From positions 8,063 through 72,062 of the forward strand of contig CAAEON010000047.1 in the NCBI GenBank assembly GCA_900757615.1: DNA of 64,000 nucleotides, in the 5' to 3' direction. The position numbers were made by a program, and so were the translations under genes. Origin of the DNA: an uncultured Collinsella sp. Lineage in GTDB: Bacteria; Actinomycetota; Coriobacteriia; Coriobacteriales; Coriobacteriaceae. Below the pieces are notes generated by a model. It was not told the DNA's origin. It searched no databases and was given only the letters and a program-made list of their open reading frames with translations. Below are positions 58,158 through 64,000 of this stretch, one piece after another. Positions within the stretch are counted from its first letter, which is position 1; each line of letters starts with the position of its first letter.

Positions 58158-58189
58158 GGGAGGGGCCGATCAGTCGACTCCTCCCTTTT
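58158..58189 (+). terminator. Terminator after the Abi gene
   Basis: GGGAGG pairs with CCTCCC, with further pairing of GGNCGA and TCGACT in the loop, and TTTTAAT follows. It ends the Abi transcript. Confidence 0.7.
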
Positions 58190-58276
58190 AATATGAGTTG
58201 AACATTGCCAAGAGGCAAAACCGGCCCGGCCGCCCGCGGAGCTACCGCGCACGGCCGGGCCTACCTATCTTCACCC

Positions 58277-58450
58277 CTGTATCACTACGAGTTCACCTCG
58301 CGCGGCAGGGAAGAGGCCAACGAGGAAAAGATGTGTCGCTGGAAACGTGAACAGGCGCTGTTCATGCAACGCTGGCCGGAGTTTTTCTTGACGGGCGATC
58401 CGTGGTTGGGGCCGAACTTATTCGCTGAGAGCGAGTTTTTCTCGCATTAA
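58277..58450 (+). pseudogene. 3' fragment of the 828 aa glycosyltransferase gene
   Basis: These 174 bp match 55475-55648 with scattered, mostly silent substitutions and the same reading frame to the stop (HYEFTSRGREEANEEK through FLTGDPWLGPNL). Nothing of the rest of the gene precedes it; the upstream sequence is a GC-rich hairpin. It marks one edge of the inserted segment that starts after the intact gene. Confidence 0.88.
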
Positions 58451-58661
58451 ATAATAGATAATAGGTAGCCCTCAACTTACTTTCGATATGAGCTGAGAAG
58501 ATAGCAACGTCTAGGCGATTTGCTGCAATACTTCACGATAGCTCGATACTTCCGCGATACGTTTATACAGACTTATACAACACGATATAATCCGATATAG
58601 GCTACGATAAACTTATAAAGCTAAGATTGACCGATAATCGATTGTCTTGAGAGGCAAACAA

Positions 58662-59765
58662 GTGAGCGTCACAGCATTCCATAACCCCTTTCGTCCCACT
58701 GCCGGCGCTGAGCCTCCGCGCATAATTGGTCGCGATGATATCGCTCTTGAGTTTACCGAGAGTTTGAATGCGGGAATTGGTGCGCCTGCGAGGCTCATGC
58801 GCATTGCCGGGCCAAGAGGCTCCGGAAAAACTGTTTTGCTCTGCGATCTTAGGGATCGTGCGCGAGAACTTGGATGGAAGACTGCTATTGTTTCTGCTGG
58901 CCCTAACCTATTGCTGGACTTGAGGGATCAGGTTGCTGATTCTTCCCTTGCGGCCAATGCTTCGGTCGGCGTAAATGCCGGCTTTGTTTCCGCGAAAGTC
59001 GATGTTGCACCCAAAGAGTCGAGCCTCAGAAAGTTGCTGAGTTCGGCGGCGAAGTCATCCAAGGGTCTTTTTATTGCCATCGATGAAGTTCAGGACGCTC
59101 CGATTGACGATATGCGTGCCATTGCGTCTACGGTTCAGCTTTTGATAGGGGAAAAAGTAGATATTGCACTTGCCTTTGCCGGCTTACCCGCCGGCGTTAT
59201 GGATCTTATTAACGGCAAGGCGCTTACGTTCTTGCGCCGTGCCCTCCCCGAAGATCTGGCGCCTATCAACCGGGTGGAGGTAGCTCTCTCTATGGGCGAT
59301 AGTTTTGTCGCGACTGGTTTGACCATAGAGGACAATCTTCTGTCGAGAGCCGCTAAGGCCACTAAGGGCTATGCCTATCTGGTGCAACTGGTCGGTTACT
59401 CCATTTGGCAGCGCGCCAACTTGCATCGTGCCAAAAGTGCCATCGTGAGCGAGCGCGACGTCACCGAAGGCATTGCGCTGGCAGAGGCTCGTTTTCATGA
59501 TGTTGTTCACGAGCCCGCGATTTCTGGACTGGGGCTCAACGATATTAAATACCTTTTGGCTATGTGCGAGGATAAACAACAGTCCAAATCAGCCGAGATT
59601 GCTAAGCGCATGGGTAAAAAGACCAATGAGATTAGTTCAATTAGGGCCAAATTGCTACAAAGAGAGGTTATTCAGGCGCCACAGAGGGGCTACGTGCAGT
59701 TTGCCGTGCCGGACCTAGATATCTATCTGCGAGAGAATGCCGAGGAAATTCTCGAACGGTTCTAG
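58662..59765 (+). CDS. AAA+ ATPase with C-terminal winged helix
   Basis: This 367 aa protein has the P-loop IAGPRGSGKTVLLCDL near residue 48, Walker B LFIAIDEVQDAP near 140, and a sensor-like segment VDIALAFAGLPAGVMDL near 170. The C-terminus (about 285-360) is a winged helix: KSAEIAKRMGKKTNEISSIRAKLLQREVI. This is the build of the archaeal-type/MNS clade of ATPases often found near mobile or surface genes. GTG at 58662 with GAGAGG upstream is the best start. The last 426 bp are duplicated at 55664. The function is unknown. Confidence 0.82.
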   Translation: MSVTAFHNPFRPTAGAEPPRIIGRDDIALEFTESLNAGIGAPARLMRIAGPRGSGKTVLLCDLRDRARELGWKTAIVSAGPNLLLDLRDQVADSSLAANASVGVNAGFVSAKVDVAPKESSLRKLLSSAAKSSKGLFIAIDEVQDAPIDDMRAIASTVQLLIGEKVDIALAFAGLPAGVMDLINGKALTFLRRALPEDLAPINRVEVALSMGDSFVATGLTIEDNLLSRAAKATKGYAYLVQLVGYSIWQRANLHRAKSAIVSERDVTEGIALAEARFHDVVHEPAISGLGLNDIKYLLAMCEDKQQSKSAEIAKRMGKKTNEISSIRAKLLQREVIQAPQRGYVQFAVPDLDIYLRENAEEILERF

Positions 59766-59805
59766 GCCGAGGTATTACTAGGTTTTGATTTTACTTGAGG
59801 ACATT

Positions 59806-60051
59806 ATGGTAAAAATACGAGATTCCCGTATCGAATTACTCCGCATTGTCCTTATGTGGACGGTAATGGCTCATCATTTTGTTGTTCACAACGCTGATTC
59901 TGTTTCCGTATTTCCTGGTTCGTTTACTGGGTTTTTCTACAATATCTTTTTCTATCCAATTGGAAGAACTGCGGTTCGGCCGTTTTGCATTCTAATGCTG
60001 TCAAGCTTCTTTCTAAAATTGTGTGAACTGTTTTCTCCTGTCCGGTTCTAG
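59806..60051 (+). pseudogene. Truncated acyltransferase-3 family gene
   Basis: The 81 codons begin IRDSRIELLRIVLMWTVMAHH, the typical first helix and catalytic histidine of membrane O-acyltransferases that decorate surface sugars. Complete members have about 350 residues and ten helices. Here the frame ends after two hydrophobic segments and IS21-type sequence follows. GAGG precedes the ATG. The gene was probably cut by an IS event. Confidence 0.75.
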
Positions 60052-60941
60052 TTCGCTGCTTGTTTGGGGGCCGCGGATACTATGGTGGGTCATGCGATTG
60101 TTCGGACGGGAGTTCGCGTGCATACTAGGGAAGTGGTTAAGTTCCTCGTGGCGATAGATGAGGGGATGGGGTAGATTCAGATTTACTCGAGTGTCGGCCT
60201 GGCCCTCCTTTGGGGTATCGTCGCGGCGGGTGACATGTTCTCTATGTCGGCGTACTTCGCCACGGTGTTGCGGCTCAGGTGAAGTGCCCGGGCTATCTTG
60301 AACCCCGGGCGCCCGGCCGCCTCCGTCGACCGTATATCATTCACAGTGTCCAGGGGCACGGTCATCTCCCCATCCTTCCCGGGCGGCCTCGCCAAAGTTC
60401 CCGCCCGGGGAACCGTACGGCGAAGGCCGCGCTCCCGGTTCCCGGGGTACGGCCCTTCTGCTCAAACTGCTCAGTTTCGGTGCTCACGGTGCTCGATTGC
60501 CGGCGATCACGCGGACCTCTTTTTAGTGATCATTAACACCCGTCGACATGCTCGACCTGACGCCGGGGCTCATAGAGCCTGCGCGCGCCGAGATGGGCGA
60601 TACCCCGCTGGTCTATCCTTAAGGTAAAACGGAATAGGCGGACCGAACGTCCGACTGGGTCTGGGAAGCGGTGTCAGGCGGAGGGCGAAGCATGGCCACC
60701 GAACCCATCGAAACACATCTCCACCGTTCCTCCAACTGGGAAAACGCCGCCCCCGGGGCCCACGGGGTCCGCGGGGGCGTCCGGATAACTGCCGGAACGG
60801 CCTATCGGTTTAATGTGATCGGCTGAGATCGGAAATCAACCGATGTTTGGCGATTGTGTATGATTTTCAACCGGATAAATGTTATCGAAACTCTTTTCCT
60901 CTCTATTTTGGGGTATCAAGAGTAAAAAGGGAGGTGATTTT
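60052..60941. other. IS21-derived remnant region
   Basis: The 890 bp contain an istA 5' fragment (60183-60395, minus), repeats like IS21 ends with GCTCAnnNTCGGTGCTCA near 60465-60500, a short meaningless frame, a GC-rich palindromic stretch CCCCCGGGGCCC near 60750, and then an abrupt change to AT-rich DNA at about 60835 that leads into the next small gene. No intact gene is present. Confidence 0.5.
60183..60395 (-). pseudogene. IS21 istA 5' fragment
   Basis: The minus strand encodes PLDTVNDIRSTEAAGRPG, then FKIARALHLSRNTVAKYADI, the N-terminal helix-turn-helix of IS21 transposases (IstA). It runs about 70 codons and then breaks off. The DDE core is missing. Confidence 0.7.
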
Positions 60942-61241
60942 ATGAATCATAATCAGGCTATTGAATTGGAGAGAATAGTTAGAAGTGTATATGACTGCGA
61001 CAGGGGCGGTATGGGTGGCTATATTGATGCTGATAATTTTTCCTTCAATCCTTTTGATGCGGCGTTGATTGCACTTGCTCCACTGTGGAAGAATGACCCA
61101 GATCGACAGGTTGAAAATTTCCTGTATAAATGGGACCACATTATTCGAGCAGAAGTCTCGCCATCGGATGATTCGGTTGAGTCCTACATTGTCGAGTTGG
61201 AGCGGATAGTACATGACTTGGGCGGCGCTTCTCTCTGTTAG
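60942..61241 (+). CDS. Small hypothetical protein, horizontally acquired
   Basis: This 99 aa acidic protein (MNHNQAIELERIVRSVYDCD at the start) has no family I recognise. GGGAGGTGATTTT before the ATG is a strong ribosome binding site. The GC content is far below the rest of the window. Size, acidity and isolated position resemble immunity proteins of toxin systems, but no toxin is beside it and this is only a suggestion. A perfect hairpin follows at 61286. Confidence 0.6.
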   Translation: MNHNQAIELERIVRSVYDCDRGGMGGYIDADNFSFNPFDAALIALAPLWKNDPDRQVENFLYKWDHIIRAEVSPSDDSVESYIVELERIVHDLGGASLC

Positions 61242-61285
61242 TCTAAGATTGACTCAACTTGGTCTCAGCGCCTAATTCAATTGTG

Positions 61286-61339
61286 CAAACAATGGGGTCG
61301 CTTCGAAAGCATCGCTTCTCGAAGCGACCCCATTGTTTG
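61286..61339. terminator. Perfect 21 bp inverted repeat (terminator-like)
   Basis: CAAACAATGGGGTCGCTTCGA and its exact complement enclose a 12 nt loop. The left arm ends the stretch after the small hypothetical gene, and the right is followed by TTTGTCTC. It may terminate on both strands. In form it resembles the long inverted-repeat elements, with a much shorter loop. Confidence 0.75.
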
Positions 61340-61510
61340 TCTCTACTTGTGTGCCCCGAAGGGGTTCGTTCTTTCCAGATCTATTTGTGCCATCCGGCCG
61401 AACGCCCTGTTCCCGAATCATTACCCGTTATCTAAACTGTTGGATTGATTTGGCTCTGTTAGACCATGATTGACATTCTGCCCCAATCATCTTTTTGAAA
61501 TTGCAAGATA

Positions 61511-61550
61511 ATCGCCCCCTTGCCGGGTTTGAATCCGGCAAGGGGGCGAT
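61511..61550 (-). terminator. Terminator inside the IS, after the antitoxin gene
   Basis: ATCGCCCCCTTGCCGG and CCGGCAAGGGGGCGAT pair perfectly. Being 59 bp beyond the antitoxin stop, it ends that transcript and could block read-through into or out of the element. Confidence 0.75.
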
Positions 61551-61608
61551 GTGCTCAAGATCTGTCGGGTCAATCGTGAGGGTCCCATCGCCCAAGTCGA
61601 TTTGCCGA

Positions 61609-61806
61609 CTATCTTGCCGTCTTCCCGTCGGGCACCGGCGCCTTGACCCTCATCTCGAACGGCAACCCGCCCTTCCGGACGGGCGCCCTGAGGAACGCGT
61701 TGACGGCGGTGGACATGGACAGGTCGAGCTCGTCCAGGATGGCCGTGGCCTCCTTTTTGGCCTCCGGGTCGATCCGGATCGTCGTGGCCGGTATATTCGA
61801 CGGCAT
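61609..61806 (-). CDS. RelB/DinJ-family antitoxin, orphan
   Basis: This 65 aa protein has the ribbon-helix-helix pattern ATTIRIDPEAKKEATAILDE, then LDLSMSTAVNAFLR, then GGLPFEMRVKAP, the C-terminal toxin-binding part. AAAGG precedes the ATG at 61806. In RelBE/YafQ-DinJ loci the toxin gene follows at once; here a terminator follows and no toxin frame exists. It lies inside the IS, downstream of the transposase gene on the same strand. Confidence 0.78.
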   Translation of the reverse strand: MPSNIPATTIRIDPEAKKEATAILDELDLSMSTAVNAFLRAPVRKGGLPFEMRVKAPVPDGKTAR

Positions 61807-61882
61807 GGCTGCACCTTTCCTCGTATATCGCGATGCGACCATTCTACTGTCTCTATGCGGCGGCTTCGGTCCAGTAGTCCAT

Positions 61883-62852
61883 TTAGGGCGGCAGGACGTT
61901 GAACATATCATGGATGCGGCTCCTGCACACGCCGTTGGCGAGCTGTCGCGCGACCGTGCGCTCGGCGGTGCCGGAATCGGTCGCCATGAAGGTCCGGCAC
62001 CACTTGAACCAAGCGAGGTAGGTGCCGAGGTGCTTCGTCGACACGCCCTTAAACGGCTTCATGAAGGTATCGAGGAGCGAATGGACGGTGTTGATCCGGT
62101 TGATGGTCCCCTCGGAAGGGTCCTTGGAATCGTAGGCCGTGTGTGCGTCGACCTCGAGCTCCGCGAGGATGTCGACATAGGCGGACGCCTTGTCCGTCGC
62201 TACGACGGAAGCGGACGCGATGCGGTCCCTCAGCACGTCCATGGCGCGTTTCCTCGACAGGATGCCTCGTCCCGAGACCTGGAGAAACGTCTCGTTCGAG
62301 TCGTTCACGCCGGTCATGACGCAGATCTGCTCGCGCGACAGTCCGCGCCTGTGCACCTGCTTGCCACGATGTCGGGAGTGACGTGGCATCGTAAATGACC
62401 CCTTCGTGTGGTTGCCCTTGAACGACTCGGGGAAGTAGGTCTCGTCGAGCTCGCAGCCGCAGCCCCGCCCGGTCTTGAACGAGGGCGAGTAGGCCGAGAG
62501 ACACTCGATGAGCCTGTGGCGCATGGTGTAGGCGGTCTTGAGGCAGACATGGCAGCGCCCCGCGCATTCGCGCAGGGGCAGCATGAGAACGAAGCACTCG
62601 GCATTGGCCATCCAGGTCTCCTTCGGGAGCCTGCTCGTCCCCAGGATGTGCCCGCTGCCCATGCCGAAGGTCCTGCCGCAATCCTGGCAGAGGTAACGCT
62701 GCTCGCCGTTCTTTGATTTGCCCTTCTTCACGACCGCGGCGGACCAGCAGCGCGGGGAGCGCTCGGCCTCGTAGGCGGAGCCGGCGGCGTTCGGTCCTGC
62801 TGAGGCTCGCGATGTCCCTCTTGAAGGTGATTACCAGGTCCTCGGCGTTCAT
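61883..62852 (-). pseudogene. IS1595-family transposase, frameshifted
   Basis: The main frame from 62731 gives 282 residues with the zinc-ribbon end YLCQDCGRTFG, then ISXO2-type DDE segments: GCELDETYFPES, VVATDKASAYVD, and INTVHSLLDTFMKPFKGVS, with YLAWFKWCRTF. The true N-terminus MNAEDLVITFKRDIASLSRT at 62852 is in another frame; the switch occurs near 62775, after which AERSPRCWSAAVVKKGKSK restores the family pattern. A single-base change thus splits the gene. Without programmed frameshifting the protein would lack its first helix, so transposition is doubtful. Confidence 0.8.
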
Positions 62853-62927
62853 GCTGCCCCGCGGTCTACGAGGCTAACGATATGGCGCCGTGATGACATA
62901 TGTATGTCAATCTTGGTCTAACAGAGC

Positions 62928-63392
62928 CTAACGAAAGTGCATGTCAGGAGTTTCCCTTAGGCATTTTGCGGCTATAGGGACAAGGTCGAACATCGTGTGA
63001 ACGACATCGCCCGTGTTTGCAACGGTAGCCGTGAACTTGCCGTTTCCAAAATCCATCAGATGGTAGAGGTTGATGGTTAAGTCCTTTTGCGTGGCAATTC
63101 TCAGAATCCAGTAAGCGCAATTGTCGCTGCAGGTTGTGGCGTTGTATACGTTCTGAGGCATGAAGTACATGAGCAACAGCGTCTTAGTGCCTCCCGACAG
63201 CCTTTCAGGAGGGATAATGCCTAGGATCTTGGTGTCTATTGCGCAGGGTCCAACGACATTGCCTTTATCGATTGATTTAATAATCCTTTGAGCAAAGGCG
63301 TCTTGAAACCACTGGGGCGAATAGACGTTATCGAAGTAAACCGACGTATTGTAGATAACGTTTTCCATATCACCATAGTGAATTGTTAACAC
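62928..63392 (-). CDS. DUF4869-like protein
   Basis: This 154 aa protein begins LTIHYGDMENVIYNTSVYFD and has VVGPCAIDTKILGIIPPERL, then SGGTKTLLLMYFMPQNVYNA, DNCAYWILRIA and LTINLYHLMDFGNGKF. I recognise this as the DUF4869 pattern found mostly in Firmicutes, function unknown. The GTG at 63392 follows GAAGGG. Its stop codon directly abuts the end of the IS, so the last residues may have been changed by the insertion. The low GC and family distribution suggest transfer from Clostridia. Confidence 0.72.
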   Translation of the reverse strand: MLTIHYGDMENVIYNTSVYFDNVYSPQWFQDAFAQRIIKSIDKGNVVGPCAIDTKILGIIPPERLSGGTKTLLLMYFMPQNVYNATTCSDNCAYWILRIATQKDLTINLYHLMDFGNGKFTATVANTGDVVHTMFDLVPIAAKCLRETPDMHFR

Positions 63393-63965
63393 GTTGGTCC
63401 CTTCGGGTTGCTGGTTTGGTGTTCGGTGAGACTGATTGTATCGCACGCATAAGACGGGCGTAATTTGCCAGAAACACATGCGATTGATAACCATTGACAG
63501 TCAAGACCTGTATCCAGTGCCCGTATTTGCATGTCCGTACTTGAACCTAAGTTGCTTTGAAGGCCTATGTTTTAGACAATAGTTCCAGGCTAGGCTCTGC
63601 GTGGCGGCACGTAAAAGCCGTACTGTGCTTGGGTGGGTAAAAGTCCAAGACGATTAGATATCCGAGAGGATATCGAGCCCGTGCCGGGGAGATAAGGTGA
63701 GCCCGCGCCGGGGACTATAGTTCCGGCAACAAATGGGTTTCCGCGAGGATGCCGCGGCTGACGGTCAGTATATTACCGCCCTACACGCTCCTTCCGCGCG
63801 TCGCCTGCTCAAACGATTTGCGCCGAATTTTATTCCGCGGGCGGTGAGCCTGTTTATAGACAACGTCACGACCTATAGACGGGTGTCTTGGGGGTATTGC
63901 AGCTTGGCTCCCGTCCCCCCAATCTAGTAGACTTGGAAACCGTTGCTAGATTAGGGGGATTTTCC
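63393..63965. other. Intergenic region before the last gene
   Basis: From 63393 to about 63620 the DNA is AT-rich and should hold the DUF4869 promoter. At 63678-63718 the word GAGCCCGYGCCGGGGA occurs twice in tandem. A plus-strand frame at 63733-63927 has no family or ribosome binding site and is left out. The hairpin leader at 63915-63957 closes the region. Confidence 0.4.
63915..63957 (+). promoter_or_regulatory. Hairpin leader, copy 2
   Basis: It has the same arms (CCCCC-AATCTAG and CTAGATT-A-GGGGG) and nearly the same loop (TAGACTTGGAAACCGTTG) as copy 1 at 56145. The homology starts upstream at CTTGGCTC and runs through ATTTTNC to the ATG. It directly precedes the start at 63966. Confidence 0.68.
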
Positions 63966-64000
63966 ATGAGACGCTCCACGAAACGAATTTCCGGTGCCGC
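63966..64000 (+). CDS. Start of a secreted-protein-type gene (runs off the window)
   Basis: Only MRRSTKRISGA is visible. The basic start followed by small residues is what a signal peptide n-region looks like. GGGGG of the hairpin leader stands at ribosome-binding distance. The parallel with the truncated start at 56194 shows that this leader-plus-gene unit occurs at least twice. Confidence 0.45.
   Translation, partial: MRRSTKRISGA

Larger units (their letters stand above)
58109..58661. other. Intergenic/remnant region between Abi and ATPase genes
   Basis: In order it holds a small CGGCGAAACGCCG hairpin (58143-58156), a terminator (58158-58189), a GGCCCGGCCG/CGGCCGGGCC hairpin (about 58223-58260), the glycosyltransferase tail fragment (58277-58450) and an AT-rich stretch with seven or more CGATA words (58484-58636). 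A TATAAT at 58585-58590 probably belongs to the ATPase gene promoter. Confidence 0.45.
61452..62928 (-). mobile_element. IS1595-like element with passenger antitoxin gene
   Basis: GGCTCTGTTAGACCATGATT at 61452 and its inverse at 62903-62928 (24 of 26 bases) are terminal inverted repeats. Inside lie a transposase gene, a RelB-like antitoxin gene and a terminator hairpin. The length is 1477 bp. No matching target duplication is visible at the two ends. IS1595-family elements are known to carry passenger genes. Confidence 0.75.

Noticed and set aside
61444..62936. Target-site duplication around the IS1595-like element
   Set aside because: The 8 bp flanks of the two terminal repeats do not match, so either the ends are slightly misplaced or the flanks have recombined.
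1..64000. CRISPR array
   Set aside because: No series of regularly spaced identical direct repeats was found; the repeats seen are dispersed hairpins or single duplications.

Overview
The window is high-GC bacterial DNA whose gene content points to an actinobacterium of class Coriobacteriia, most likely Collinsella or a close relative. The supporting signs are ATP-type PEP carboxykinase, a CarD-family regulator, Rho with a very long basic/acidic N-terminal extension, a GGGtGRT protein paired with a NifU-like scaffold, an Rrf2-controlled SUF operon, and many intergenic hairpins of one repeat family. The genus is inferred from memory; no database was searched.

From 1 to about 30.4 kb is conserved housekeeping DNA: a partial cation antiporter, a metallophosphatase, a polysaccharide flippase, pckA, a B3/B4 protein, a MarR regulator, a DegV protein, an alkyltransferase-like protein, trpS, a WecA/TagO-like transferase, a candidate 6S RNA, a radical SAM activase, tRNA-Ala(CGC), pncB, proB and proA separated by a convergent S33 peptidase, an HD hydrolase, a CarD-like regulator, argS, rho, a membrane/disordered protein, a VanZ protein, a ROK sugar kinase and an aminotransferase. 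The gaps between these genes hold three repeat classes: six copies of a 33-34 nt hairpin, four long inverted-repeat elements whose arms differ from copy to copy, and a GGGGACGTTC-type repeat.

From 30.5 to 37.5 kb there is a tRNA-His/tRNA-Lys/tRNA-Lys cluster followed by a 93 bp direct repeat that copies the 3' end of tRNA-Lys, which looks like an integration scar. Next come a DinD-like gene, an FAD-dependent oxidoreductase, the NifU-like/GGGtGRT pair and a RAYT-type (REP-associated) transposase-like protein. From 37.5 to 43.5 kb lies the sufCBDSU operon with a divergent Rrf2 regulator; two near-identical 29 bp palindromes lie just in front of the regulator. Then follow a sortase-anchored-looking surface protein and a degenerate AAA-ATPase/nuclease-family protein.

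From 47.4 to 55.6 kb is a cell-surface glycan cluster of six glycosyltransferases. WecA and the flippase earlier in the window could feed the same pathway, which is inference. From 55.6 kb to the end the DNA is a mosaic of accessory material: duplicated gene tails, IS21 remnants, an Abi/HEPN gene, an AAA ATPase, a truncated acyltransferase, an IS1595-like element carrying an orphan RelB-type antitoxin, a DUF4869-like gene, and two copies of a hairpin leader in front of related signal-peptide starts. The last of these starts runs off the end of the window.
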